This document shows positions 49,392 through 60,145 of a DNA stretch of 64,000 nucleotides, one piece after another. A program made the translations under genes and the position numbers. The stretch covers positions 992,001 to 1,056,000 of the forward strand of contig JAMKCF010000019.1 of the NCBI GenBank assembly GCA_023634235.1. Reading direction: 5' to 3'. The stretch comes from Pisaster brevispinus. Taxonomy: Eukaryota > Echinodermata > Asteroidea > Forcipulatida > Asteriidae. Within the stretch, counting starts at the first letter, position 1. Each line of letters starts with the position of its first letter. A model generated the notes under the pieces. It worked only from the letters and a program-made list of their open reading frames with translations. It ran no database searches and was not told where the DNA came from.

Positions 49392-49571
49392 CAACAGTTG
49401 AAGCACAGAAAAATGAATTGCGGAAAGAGAAAGATGAGACTTTCACTGAAAACTGTTTGCTTTGGAAGAGGGTTAATAATACAATCCCAACTCAAGACGA
49501 CATCTGAGGCTGACGAAACTTGCATGTCCCAAAAAGTGACGTGGAAGAGAGGTTGTTGTCTTGGTGTTCAG

Positions 49572-50690
49572 ATATTGCTACCATTCCAGAGACTGATTTC
49601 AGTACATCTGAGACTCAAGAGTGAAATCTTCAAAATGAAGAACAAGTAGAATGGTGTGCACTCTTAATCATCAGCATCCTGTAAAATAACACAAGGAAAC
49701 ATTTTCACTCATTATGCAACATAAACACGCAGCTGAACTTCACCAAACCGGATTGTTCAGTCACAAAACTTGATGTACATGTACATGTAGATATAGTTCC
49801 AATAAACGCCATCTTTATGGGCAACGTGGATTTTGGCTTTGAGCTGCGTCAAGCGTGGGAAATTTGTGCTGCACATGGTTTTTTTCACAGAAACACAGTT
49901 GTGTGACAAAATGATATTGCTCGTAAAGATGGCCAGCTTTACCGCACACTGTGTGATGACACACCAAAGTCTAACATATTAAAGCCAAATGTGATGGACA
50001 TATAACTGTTGAAATAAAAAAAGAGATTTTGAAAGCAAACAGTATACAGATACAATAATTGTATCCGCTCAAGTTGGATGAGCGTCATATTTGTTACCCG
50101 TCATGTGAACACACAAAGCGTTGATATAATATTCGTAGACTTGCAAAATCTCTCTAAATATGACTGTAGGAAACCTACAATTATCCTGGACTACATGTTT
50201 ATTAATGAACTTTATGAAACATCCATCTAGAAATCATTAAATTTGTGTTTTTGGCTACAAAAAAAAGCACCAAACTTGAAAATCTTATTCACAGATTATG
50301 TGTTTTGGAGATGAGTCCCTCATCAAGACTACTATAGTAGGCCCTACAAGTTGAATTCAGAAAATTGAGCTTGAAAGCCGACTTCAAGCAGTTTTAAAAA
50401 TATGCATTTTTTTTACCAGGAAGGCAAAATTTTGAAACACAGGCAGGTGATCAATATGCAAGTTAGTTCTCCGATGTTTACTAAGCACTGTGTGAAGGTA
50501 TGTGCAAGTTTTGTTGAGGTCATCCTTGTTTTACTGAAATGACTCATTGGTTGAGTTTTTGTGTCATTTCTGTTTAAATGTTTGTGTCCATCAACACAAA
50601 TTCGTTTAGGGGTAATGGTTACATAAAAAGTGAAAAGTTTGCAGTATTTACCGTGTTGAATTGATGTATATTTTGGCTGGCTGGCTGGCT
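49572..50690. other. Non-coding DNA outside the palindrome, no gene recognised
   Basis: The first about 55 bases repeat part of the element at 49105-49160 (GTCTTGGTGTTCAGATATTG, CCAGAGACTGAT). The rest is AT-rich without supported exons. Confidence 0.45.
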
Positions 50691-51165
50691 GCTGAAGGTT
50701 TTTGGTCATGATCCATTAACTGACAAGTCGACTAGCTTGCTTTGTGGCTAGCGAGCTGATAGGCCTGATTTGATTTCAGCGGTCGTGCACCACTGGCTGC
50801 AGTCTTCTATTGACTGGTTGGTTGACTGGCATGTCAGTTCTGTGGCAAATGAGTTCATTGGCCATGGCTTGTTGATGGCTTGGTTTTGACTTCAACAAGC
50901 TTGCTGGACTCTTTCAGCACATGGCTACAGTCTGCTGTTGACGGCCTGCCTGGCCTGGAGGACTAGCGGGTTAGCTTCCAGGCTGTGAGCTCATTGGCAA
51001 TGATTTGCTGACTGGCTGGTTTGACATCAACAAGCTTATCCTGGAGTGGAGCACTGGCTATAGATAGTCTGCTATCGACTTGCTGGTGGACTAGCTTGTT
51101 AGCTAAGTGTCCGATGAGTTCATTGGTCGTGATTCGTTGACTAGGCTTATGTCAGCTGACATAGC
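50678..51165. repeat. Degenerate tandem repeat, unit about 120 bp
   Basis: Four decayed copies of a unit combining GCTGGCTGGCTG, GAGTTCATTGGCCATGGCTT, TTGACTTCAACAAGCTTGC and GGCTACAGTCTGCTGTTGAC. Starts lie near 50680, 50820, 50930 and 51040. No open frame runs through it. Confidence 0.7.
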
Positions 51166-51654
51166 TGTCGTTACGCCTCACTAAAAAGTAGAGAAATTGG
51201 GGGGAAATAGGTTAAATGAATATTCAAGCCTGATCATTACTCTCGTCCACAAGCAAAGCTTAGCAATGTTGGACTTTAAGACACAAAGGCTAAGCAGACA
51301 GACAGGTACCAGGTAATTTTATTGTGCATTGCTTGCATTGGGGTTTATGAGCATGTGCAAAAGAACAATTCCCAAAAATATTTCCAAAAATATTCTGGTA
51401 TGTCTGCTGCCACTGACCATCCCTGATGAGAGGTCTTCCCAATAAGCCTTCTCCCTGAGAAATCAAAGTGACTTCTTTTCAAAAAGAGACTGTGAGTGGG
51501 TTTTCTCATGCACTGTGAATGCCAAATTTGCATTGGATTTCTTTCAATTTCATTGATTCACTGCAAATTCTAAGAAAATTAATTGCTTCAGAAGTGTGCT
51601 TTAACATTCTTGTTGTACTTACTTGTACACTGCTTTGACTCTGTCTGCTCAGTG
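51166..51654. other. Non-coding DNA, no gene recognised
   Basis: About 490 bases between two degenerate tandem repeats. No supported exon on either strand. Confidence 0.4.
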
Positions 51655-52090
51655 CTTGAGGTCAAGAGGTCGGGTAGAAAGGTCTTGCTGCTGACCTGTA
51701 GGTAAATGCTCAATGGGTTTCATGGTTCTGGCGTCTGGAGTGGAGGCTAACCTCTGATGAGGTTGAAGAGACGGAAAATGAGAGACCATGGAGAGATGGA
51801 GCTGACCTACAAAGCGATATCTTCTTTGGTGTAAAAGGTCTTCTCCATGTGGAACTTTTATAAGATCAAGAGGTGAAGTAGGAGATAGGAGGATCCTTGT
51901 GCTGACCTGTGGCCATTAAGAAGCATCCCTTTTTTGCTAAGGTTATGGTTTCTCCATACTGACATAGCTGGGTCTAGGGGGTCAAGAGGTCAAGAAGAAG
52001 GGATGCAGTGCTGACCTGTTGATTAAAATCGATTCTCACCATGCTCAGTGCTGAAACCTGGCAAGGTTGAGACCTCAAACACCATCTTGC
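51655..52090. repeat. Degenerate tandem repeat, unit about 105 bp
   Basis: Copies keyed by GGTCAAGAGGT(C/G) and GCTGACCTGT occur near 51658, 51780 (weak), 51866 and 51976. The spacing is irregular and similarity falls between copies. Confidence 0.6.
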
Positions 52091-52239
52091 CATAGATGTA
52101 TCTGTATGAAAATAAATAAGTACATGGTTACATAATTTGTGAAAAAAGGAAGCTGCTTGTTGACAAAATGAACGTCCGGACCCACAGATCAACTCATAAC
52201 ATGTACCCTTTAACAAGGAAACATACGGCTCCAAGAAAT

Positions 52240-52425
52240 GCCATGAAATTACACAGGGTCCAGGCCTTGCTTAAACTTTTTGTAAAGTAGCCTGCCCGGC
52301 TAGTAAACTGTGGGTTCTCCTTGACCCCAGGAAGTTTTACTGCAGATTTTAAACATGTATTGTCATAAATGTATCTTTCTAATGTATTAGTTGAGGTTGC
52401 AATCACAACCAGTCTAATGGTCAAA
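52240..52425 (+). repeat. Dispersed repeat, copy 1
   Basis: CTTTTTGTAAAGTAGCC, CCCCAGGAAGTTTTA, CAGATTT and ATGTATCTTTCTAAT follow the same order as 63605-63727 (CTTTTTGTAAAGTATCC, CCCCCAGGAAGTTTTAG, ATGTATCTTTCTGAT). About 120 bp is shared. Confidence 0.75.
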
Positions 52426-53161
52426 TGAAGTTAAATTCACACACTCAAAAATAAATTTAACACATTTTAAAAGTTTATTATTCACATCTGAAAAGGAAGA
52501 AAAATTCACATTATACACGAGAATGTTGCACAGATTATTTAGTAGGCAACAGGCCAAGTTGAGAAGTGGTGTTTACTAGCCCACAGCAGTTTTTAACTCA
52601 GACAATGTACGCTGGGCTAGTAAGGGTGACCCCGGGATCCCTCCATTTTAAAACTTTTGCCTTATAGATGCCTTCAGATGGCTAGGATCAACAGTTAATG
52701 CCTGCCCAGTAGATTGGCACTAATGGGGCTGCCTCCCACCCCCTCCCTGAGTTAATCCCAACAACATGCACCCACTAAACCAAGAAACTCTTTTGTATTC
52801 TGATTGCCACTTTCATGAAGTGACGAATCGGTCGACATCAACCTTTTTATTAAATCTGTTTTGCACACACTCTTGATACATTCATACTGCTAGAAACATT
52901 TTCAACAAGCTTCAGAACCTAATAGTTTTGTAATAACACTAATTAGCATGACTGGTTTATCATAAAGATTGGCAGTTTCTTTCTTTTTCACAAAGTGATG
53001 AGGAATCCTGATTAAAATACTGCTTAAAAAAATGTATTTGTTAAGCAAAAAAAGAGAGTGGAACAACAGTAGCAACAATGTTGGCATGTAACCCGTTTCT
53101 GATAACCATTTTTTTGGGCTGCTTAGTATGTTTTTGTGCTTACCTGAAATGGGCACTGGTT
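52426..53161. other. Non-coding DNA, no gene recognised
   Basis: The minus-strand open frame over 52902-53294 lacks any recognisable domain and runs into the TIR element, so it is taken as chance. Confidence 0.4.
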
Positions 53162-54290
53162 CCCAGCAAACACGTAACGTCATCGTAACGTTACTGTGAA
53201 GTTGTATTTTGGTTACGTTATTTCCCCAACTAAAACACAACTGACTTGCAATGTTGCAAAAAGGTTGCAGTTTGGTCTTGTTACTTAATAACATAAATAC
53301 AGCGTTTCAACAACGTTATATTTTAACCGTCATCTAAAAACGTCTTGTGGATATTTTTTGCAACGTTGTCTGAAGGTTGTGGATCTGTCACGTTACTTGG
53401 TAATGCAGATACAACGTTGTCCAATGTTGTATTTTGACGTCGTATACAAACGTTTGTTGAATGTTCTTTCAATACGTTACTTGAGGGTTGTGGTTTTGTC
53501 ACGTTACTTAACAGCATCAATACAACGTTATGACAATATATTTTCACAAAGTCCTATTAACCTTTTTTGCAACGTTGCTTGAAGGTTGTAGTTTTGTCAG
53601 GTTACTTTGGAAGGTTATGACAACGTAAATATGACGTATGCAAATTAGTAGATTGGGCTTAGAAGATGTTAAATACCTACAACTAATATAAAAAAAATTG
53701 CCAAATTTATGAACTAGGTGTACTCATTTCTTCATTTATTTGTCTAAACAAATTTAGATTTAGTGACAAATTAAATGTAGTGACTAAACATGTAATTTTA
53801 CTTTCAAAAATATTATTTAAATGGAAAAAATTGAGAAAAAATATACACCCATGACTACCAAAGTCAAGAAATTGATCTGTATATATAGTACATGCTGTAT
53901 CGTATACAGGTTCAGTGAAGTCAGGCAACCGCAATTACTTGGAGGCCTATTATAATGGTAAGTTTGTATTGTTGTATTGTATTATTTGATCATATTGATA
54001 TCTCTAATACTAATTATCATGAAACTATTATATAATGTAAACATAAACAATTTGTATTAAATTGAAAAACGTAATATAAGTACGTCACAATCACGTCACA
54101 AAATAATGTTTATTTTAAGTGCAGTTTTTACGTTGTCACAACGTTATTATTAAAACGTCACAACGCAACGTCCTCTGGTCGTTGACAAAACTCCACACTA
54201 ATCCATCCGTACGACGTTAAATAAAAACGTTCTCTGAACATTCAAATAACGTCCTAGCGATGTCGAGTGGACGTTATTTTGTTTGCTGGG
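53162..54290. mobile_element. 1.13-kb TIR element (CCCAGCAAACA...TGTTTGCTGGG type) with internal sub-repeats
   Basis: Left end CCCAGCAAACACGTAACG. The reverse complement of the right end is CCCAGCAAACAAAATAACG, a TIR of about 11 bp plus a shared AACG. TGGT flanks both sides nearby (a possible 4-bp duplication). The interior holds three or four imperfect copies of a unit of about 120 bp with GCAACGTTG, AAGGTTGTGG, TCACGTTACTT and ATACAACGTT, so the element is extremely rich in AACGTT. Short minus-strand frames (53323-53547) echo the sub-repeats and are not credible proteins. Superfamily not assigned. Confidence 0.7.
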
Positions 54291-56179
54291 TTGGTACAGT
54301 TGAGGGTACTAGGGTGACTAGTGAAATTCACTACCTGACTAGTCATGCTTCAATTTGTCTTGACTTTGGCACTCGCTAGTCTAGACTATTTTTTGTTTCC
54401 CAAGATGCCTTGCTGTACATTCTAAAGGTTGTAAACCCATGGTAAAAGTCAGGCTGAAATGAAAAGTATGGATTGTAATGTGGAGGGTATTGCAACAGAC
54501 TCTCTTGATCCACTGTGCCAGTTTCAAGGTAAAAAAAAATCATTTGAAAGTGCTGCGGAACGCAAACCACATTGCAATCACGATGTACACAACGCACAAT
54601 CCATCGGACACACAAGCAGTCACATTGTTTCCGATTTACAGGCTCGTAGTTGTTGTCTCGTTACTAATTGCGTGATACAAAAAACATTGAATGCTAGAGG
54701 GCTTTTCAGAACATTGCAATAAGCATACAAAAAAAGGATAAACATCCTCTATTGATATACCAGCAGTTACGTGATAGTAGTAAAAAAAAGGCGTTGACAG
54801 CATGGTCTGTAGAGCACAGTTCCTACAAATTTTTAGCTTGCATACGAAAAGTACATAACGTGCAAGCTATATTTTACAAAAATGCAACAATTTAGGATAC
54901 CCTGGATGAAAAAGCGATTATTTTAGTGTAATGTAAGATTTTTGTTTTGTAAGAACTTGTATTGTGATTCATAAATTTCCCCCATTGAATATGGTTTGAA
55001 TAAAAAAGGCTTATTTAAAAAATGTAAACCCCACCAAATTGCACATAATATGTTAATCTCCCATAGCTGATGGCTCAGAGGTGCCCACTGCAAAAGCTAA
55101 ATGGTGACCTTACCGTCGCAAGACTTATGCATGTACAGGGGGATGTAGTGTACACGGTGTACAGAACTACATGTAGTCGTGGTCATGATCATGCGCATCA
55201 GCAAACATCATGACACCGACAATGTTTATATTTGGGTAATTAATCTTTTTTTAAATGTTTTATTTCCTCAATGTCGCAAATAGGCCTAGTTTAGGAATTA
55301 ATTATTTATCAAAACATCTGCAAGAATGTGATCTGTTGATAACATTCACCTTTATTTAAGTGGCTAAAATGTTTATACCCGACTGTCACTTTTCATTCAT
55401 TATCATAATGAAATGCAATAAATAGTTGACAACTCAATTGAGATGTTGCTTTTGGTAACAATTAGCATGATTAGTGAACGGACACTTTTCCATTAAATGG
55501 CAGGCTATATTAAAGATAAAGCAGTCTCCAAAAACTGCCATAGTTTAACCACCTGGGGCAAAATCCCTTATGACATCGGCAAGACACGTCCTTGGTTCTA
55601 GAACTAATACTAATAGAAGTGAATGATTTTTCCCACACATGGTCGCGGGATGATTTTTGGGGGGCGGGAATGGTGGAAGTAAAAACAGTGCAACTAAAAT
55701 TATGTGTTACCTATTTTTAGTCATCCATTCCAGTTTATCCAACTCCTATATCCATCGATGACAAACCCAAATTCTTCATCAAATTTACAGAAAAAGGTTC
55801 ATTTTTTATCAGTAAGTCTTGTCTTTTCAAAATTGCGCCATGAGAAACACTCATGGCGCGCTTAAAGGATAGGCTGGTTTCCCTAATTATTGTGTTTTGA
55901 CAGCCTACATGTCGTTCAGGTCTCAGACTCATGCTGTGATGATAAATAAACTTGGTACCAGTGCATTTTGCATTTGTAAGTTGTTTTACTCGTTGGAAAG
56001 TTTTGAAAAATTATAGCTTAAACTACAAAAGTACAAAGAAATACTTATTGTCTTTTCAAATTTGTAAGCTTTAATTTATTTTTCATTAGTTAAGCGACTA
56101 ATGATACATGAAATTAAACAAGAAAAAACAACACACAGAAACACAAAAAGATTTTGACAACTTTAATGTAGCGCCCTCT
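54291..56179. other. Non-coding DNA upstream of the photolyase gene, no gene recognised
   Basis: An 87-codon frame at 54459-54722 contains a CAAG|GTAAAA donor-like site, but its phase does not join the photolyase exon at 57043. No other candidate exon. Confidence 0.4.
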
Positions 56180-56247
56180 AGAGTTCAAAAGTAGTTAGAC
56201 GCAAAACAAAACTTGCATACGCTCACGTGGACGTAAGAAACTGACAG
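56180..56247 (+). other. Possible 5' non-coding exon of the photolyase gene
   Basis: A stretch without ATG ending in CTGACAG|GTGAGTG, a near-consensus donor, about 800 bp before the first photolyase coding exon and on the same strand. Its start is undefined. A first coding exon supplying the initiator Met has not been found, so the gene's 5' end remains open. Confidence 0.25.
56224..56229. promoter_or_regulatory. CACGTG E-box near the presumed 5' end of the photolyase gene
   Basis: Perfect palindromic E-box in CTCACGTGGAC. Light- and clock-controlled photolyase/cryptochrome genes of animals are known to use CACGTG sites. A single hexamer can also occur by chance, and others lie in the palindrome arms. 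Confidence 0.25.
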
Positions 56248-57042
56248 GTGAGTGAAGAAAATGATTGTTTTGAGAATAAAATCCCAAGGTTTTCCTTTTC
56301 CAACTGTTTAATTATTGTACAAATACTTATTTTTCTGCACAACAAGTGTTTTGTAAAGTTGAATTGTAGCACCATGATTGATAGATAATCTGCCTTTTTT
56401 TAGCCGGCTATATAACTTAACACTAAACAGTAAGTATATTATCATATATTTATATAGTAATTGGTACCATGGAGGTCAGAGGTTGGCGAAACAACTACCA
56501 ATACAGTGACTACTGTCGTGAGATACAACATAGAACCATAGAACCAGCTGGGGCGCTGTACTCCGTTTTTGTGTGTAATATGGACGTCTGCATTGGTGGC
56601 AGTACGACCGCAGATTTTGATAAATAAACAAACAGAAAAATGAGTACTGCGCCCCAAGTTACCGGGCCAGACTAGTAGGCCCCTAGCCTAAAGACTGATG
56701 TAATAATTGTAAATTAAGTGCTGCCTTTTTATTTTTATTGTCCATGGTTTAGTTAAATCCCTTTGGACCTTTTACATGGATGACACAATGATGAAAACCC
56801 CCCAAACCAAAGTTGGACGGTAAGATTGCATACTCCTTTCTATGGCCAGACACAATTATTGAGTCAGTACGCTCATTTAATTTAGTCGAGACCAGAGTGT
56901 TACAATCGTCATAACTTCATAGGCCTACTATACAGACTTGGTTAAAGTTCATGCAACTTAGGTACAGTTGAATCTTTTCACTTGCTTTTATATAACTCAT
57001 TTTCTGTGAAAAGTAATAAGTCAAATTTTTGTTGTGATTCAG

Positions 57043-57273
57043 GGAACATTAAACATCAAGCATCAACGGTCTCTTCATTGGTTTCGTAAAGGCCTCCGCC
57101 TTCCATTGACAACCCGTCCCTCCTTGCCACCGTGAAGGGCAGCCAGGAGTTCCGAGCTGTCTTCATTCTGGACCCATTTTCGTCAATTCCAGCAATATAG
57201 GGATCAACAGATGGCGCTTTCTGCTTGAGTCGTTGCGAGATCTTGATGATGGGCTTAAACAACTTGGGAGCAG
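57043..57273 (+). CDS. phr6-4: (6-4) photolyase/cryptochrome-family exon 1 (first visible), frame broken
   Basis: Encodes the start of the photolyase N-terminal alpha/beta (antenna) domain: HWFRKGLRL at 57076, then [20 protein letters not shown], then [20 protein letters not shown]. The acceptor is GATTCAG at 57042 and the donor is AGCAG|GTGATG at 57274. The homologous frame is lost near 57101-57110 (CTTCCATTGAC where the family expects codons for LHD, two extra bases) and shifts again near 57175-57183 (CCATTTTCGTC, one base short of a DP-F-FV-type reading). Read literally, TGA follows soon after. All three changes sit in short homopolymers, so base-calling or assembly error is as likely as true decay. 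No in-frame ATG is visible, so an upstream exon is needed. Family: flavoproteins that repair UV photoproducts or act as light/clock proteins in the nucleus. Confidence 0.8.
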
Positions 57274-57386
57274 GTGATGAGTTTTGTGTCTGAAAGACAG
57301 ACAGATTTGTCTTGATGAGATGGGGAAGGAGGGGAGGGGTGGGGTGGGGTTGGGGACAGGAATGAATAGCATAATAGGAAAGTGTT

Positions 57387-57767
57387 AAAGGTATTATACA
57401 GGATTGGTAGAGCTGACAAAATAGTCGCAAACAGTAATGTTTTGTTTGATCAACCATATCGTAAAATAACAAATCTGTGAAAATTTTGGCTTATTCTGTT
57501 GTGTGAGTTAAGAGAAGATAGTGAAAAACCATGCATGATTTTCAGCAAGTAAATATATTGTCCTTAATTTTGGTTGTAACAACCGAAATCAGCTGTTGTG
57601 TTTGTTTAGGTTTTCAGATACAGTTTTCTCAAGTATGACTTCATATTAGAGGGGAAATTTTTCATAGAAAAAAATGGTTCTTGTTTGAACTTCATAATCG
57701 TTAAGCTATCAGGCTAAAATTAAACAATGATCATTTTCTGTCCTTACCAATCCTGTATAATACCTTT
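57387..57767. mobile_element. MITE with perfect 23-bp TIRs in photolyase intron 1
   Basis: The first 23 bases (AAAGGTATTATACAGGATTG and three more) are the exact reverse complement of the last 23 (57745-57767). The body is 381 bp, non-coding and AT-rich. Perfect ends suggest recent mobility. It starts about 110 bp after the exon 1 donor. Confidence 0.85.
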
Positions 57768-58155
57768 ATAACTGAACACAAACCAGATGTAGGTATTGGG
57801 GTGTATATTCAGATTCCTATGGGAAGGGCTTGGTGAGATGTTTTCCAATGATTGGTTTGTTATTATTATTATTAGATATGCGGCCATGACAATAAAACAA
57901 AAATACAAAGTAGATCGAAGAACTATAAAACCAAAATAGAAATAACAAAACAATACACATAGGCCTAGCCTAAGAATTATACAGAATAGCAAAGCTCAAA
58001 AAAGACGATGAAAGGAGGGCAACTAGAAGAGGCATGGAGAACAGCAGAATTATTGGCATGGGGAAAATGAAAAATTAGTGTATGAAGGGAGCATGCAAGT
58101 ACGAGAAGTCAATCCGTGGAAAGACACAAGAAAAAGTAAACTAAATTACTGTTGC
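57768..58155. other. Photolyase intron 1, no distinct feature
   Basis: AT-rich intronic sequence. The minus-strand frame at 57744-57992 spans the MITE end and is not credible. Confidence 0.4.
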
Positions 58156-58188
<33 letters not shown>

Positions 58189-58564
58189 GCTTCTTATGTA
58201 GCGCTCATATCAGTTACTCAGTAACACTCAAGGCGCTTCAACATTCAGTATTTTCCTGCAAGGTATGAGGGGCTACGTTTAAAGTATGAGACCTACTCCC
58301 TTACATAGCACTATGTAATGGTTTACAAGGTGCTGTGGCGCAATATGCAGCCAATCAAACCAGTAACACCGGGGCGAACCCCTTCTCTTTACACAACACA
58401 CGGGACCAACGGCTTTACGTCCCATCCAAAGGACGAAGCAATCATGGTTAAGTGTCTTGCTTAAGGACACAAGTGTCACGACCGGGACTCGAACCCACAC
58501 TCTGCTGATCAGAAACACAAGAGCTTGGGTCCAGTGCTCTTATCCGCTCGGCCACAAACACGCC
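58156..58564 (-). repeat. tRNA-derived SINE with (ATT)n tail, photolyase intron 1
   Basis: Read on the minus strand: A box TGGCCGAGCGG (58544-58554), B box GGGTTCGAGTCCC (58494-58506), and a body with CACCTTGTAAACCATT and GAGCGCTACATAAGAAGCC. It ends in an (ATT)n tail (58156-58187 on +). Complete organisation and an intact promoter make this the reference copy for the fragments at 7490, 9514 and 59326. Confidence 0.85.
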
Positions 58565-58653
58565 ACATGTTGTCCCACATGATAACTTGTCGTCGAATGT
58601 CTAGCTTGAACAATTTGTTTTTACAATTCTGCATTATATTTCCTTTGCTGTAG

Positions 58654-58848
58654 GCTGTATGTTCTAAGAGGAAAACCCAGTGAGGTCTTCCCTAAGCTCT
58701 TCACCCAGTGGAAGGTGACTCGATTGACCTTTGAGAGTGACACCGAGCCCTATGCAGTAAAGAGAGATGACCTCATAAAAACGATTGCAGAGGAAAACGG
58801 CGTGGAGGTCATCCAGAAAATGTCTCACACTCTCTACCATCCCGAGAG
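58654..58848 (+). CDS. phr6-4: (6-4) photolyase/cryptochrome-family exon 2
   Basis: Acceptor TTTGCTGTAG, donor GAGAG|GTGAGG, 195 bp. It joins exon 1 in phase (AG + G) to read R-LYVLRGKPSEVFPKLF, then WKVTRLTFESDTEPYAVKRD, then ENGVEVIQKMSHTLYHPE. The RGKP-EVFP, KVTRLTFE and EPYA-RD blocks resemble animal (6-4) photolyases more than vertebrate clock CRY1/2, judged from memory. This is the second half of the antenna domain. The frame is intact and codon use is ordinary. Confidence 0.92.
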
Positions 58849-58869
58849 GTGAGGACTAGGCTGATGGGT

Positions 58870-59175
58870 AGCCGTTTGTGGTGACTGAGGGTTTTGAATC
58901 TCACAAACTTACAAGCCCACCACACAAAGTCTGTAAACTCACCACAAACCTGCCACAATTCCTCAAACCAATCACAAACCAAACAGGAACTTGCCACAAA
59001 CTATAGAGCAAGTGAACAAATCCACCTCAAACCTCCACAAGCTCAGCTCAATCAGGCACAAACCCAATACAGCCCTGTTTCCAACCTGCCGAACCTTGGC
59101 TCAACATACCGCAAACCCAACTCGGCCCACCTCAAGCCTAATAAAAACCCCTGCCCATCCTCAAAAACATTGTTC
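58870..59175. repeat. CCACAAAC-rich degenerate short repeat, photolyase intron 2
   Basis: CCACAAAC, CCTGCCACAA, CTCAAACC and similar octamers recur irregularly, giving open frames on + without protein character. Confidence 0.6.
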
Positions 59176-59325
59176 AAATTTTGATACAAATGCTTCTTAA
59201 TCTCTGTGACTATTTTTCAAAACTACTGTATCCATACAGTTGTATAGTTTTATACTTTGACCCGTTCAGGAAGGTAGTAGCTTTAGACTTGGACTCGTCC
59301 TTCATGACTTATAATAGTGGTTTCT

Positions 59326-59670
59326 TTATAGTGGCTTCATAGCGCTCAAATCCATCATTCATTGATGCTCATTGTTCTTCAACATTATTACCCCAGGTCA
59401 CTAGGCCATTTATTTCAATTGTTAAACCGTCTCAGCTCCCCTAGGAGTATACAGCCTGTGCTACAAAATGTGTAGCGCACCAAGCTAAATCAATCACAAG
59501 AACCATCTCTGCCCTTACTGGTTACCATTTACCCCTGGGTGAGGAGAAGCAATTATAGTAAAGTGTCTTGCTCAAGGACACAAGCGTCATGACCAAGATT
59601 CGAACCCACACCATGATGACTCGGCCACAAGAACTTGAGTCTGGTGCTCTAAACCGCTCAGCTTGGCATG
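59326..59670 (-). repeat. tRNA-derived SINE, decayed, photolyase intron 2
   Basis: Same family and orientation as 58156-58564. B box remnant GGGTTCGAATC (59597-59607), head near 59655-59670 (CCGCTCAGCTTGGC), and body end GTGGCTTCATAGCGCTC at 59327-59345. Confidence 0.7.
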
Positions 59671-59848
59671 CCTCAGACTTGGACTCAAACTTTAGACTTG
59701 ACCCAAATGAAACTCTGATTTGACACTGGGGACTCAGACTTGTGGATCGATACAAGACTGAGAGTAACAAATTGCAAATGAGGACCTTATAGCTCTGAGC
59801 CGACAGAATCTTAAATCTCTCCTCTTTATCCTGTGGTTATTAATGCAG

Positions 59849-59967
59849 TGTAATTAAAGCGAACGGAGGGAAGCCACCTTTGACCTATCAACGGCTTCTC
59901 ACAGTCTTATCAAAGATGACTCCGCCCAGACAGCCTGAGCCAGCTCTTAGTGAAGAGTGCATTGGTG
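59849..59967 (+). CDS. phr6-4: (6-4) photolyase/cryptochrome-family exon 3
   Basis: Acceptor TTAATGCAG, donor TTGGTG|GTAAGT, 119 bp. It continues from exon 2 in phase (AG + T) as VIKANGGKPPLTYQRLLTV, then SKMTPPRQPEPALSEECIGG. The NGGKPPLTY motif is the family hallmark of the antenna-domain end, just before the inter-domain linker. The frame is intact across both junctions. Confidence 0.9.
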
Positions 59968-60145
59968 GTAAGTTGAGTATAGTGACAAAAATTTCTATTG
60001 AAATTACTGACAGCCATCTGGAAACCATCAATCCCTCCAAAATTCAACCGTCTTATCTACTTTGTTCATTTCTCATCTAGTAAAACTACAAGGGAAACTG
60101 ACTGGGCCAATTTTAAGTCAATTTTGGGTTGAACAAAGAAAAATT

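Larger units (their letters stand above)
31285..49571 (-). repeat. Right arm of the giant inverted repeat (about 18.3 kb)
   Basis: This is the mirror of the left arm. It is shorter because it lacks the 919-bp LTR-like insertion and the 402-bp TIR element and has a shorter 81-bp array. It carries private insertions at about 44432-44624, 45425-45985 and 36926-37035. The match runs out just after 49562 (GTTGTTGTCTTGGTGT), where the left arm meets the 22-bp minisatellite. The next about 55 bases repeat a segment of the element at 49105-49160. Confidence 0.95.

Noticed and set aside
10500..49571. Palindrome as a simple read-through hairpin artefact
   Set aside because: Arms differ by substitutions, private TE insertions with target duplications and array rearrangements, which a single-molecule hairpin read would not create. 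A haplotype mis-join is still possible and is stated in the finding.
54459..54525. Initiator exon of the photolyase gene (ATG frame followed by CAAG|GTAAAA)
   Set aside because: Its exit phase (1) does not match the phase-0 entry of the exon at 57043, and the peptide does not resemble the photolyase N-terminus.
57056..57472. 138-codon minus-strand frame
   Set aside because: It is antisense to the photolyase exon and runs on into intron sequence. The plus-strand homology explains it.
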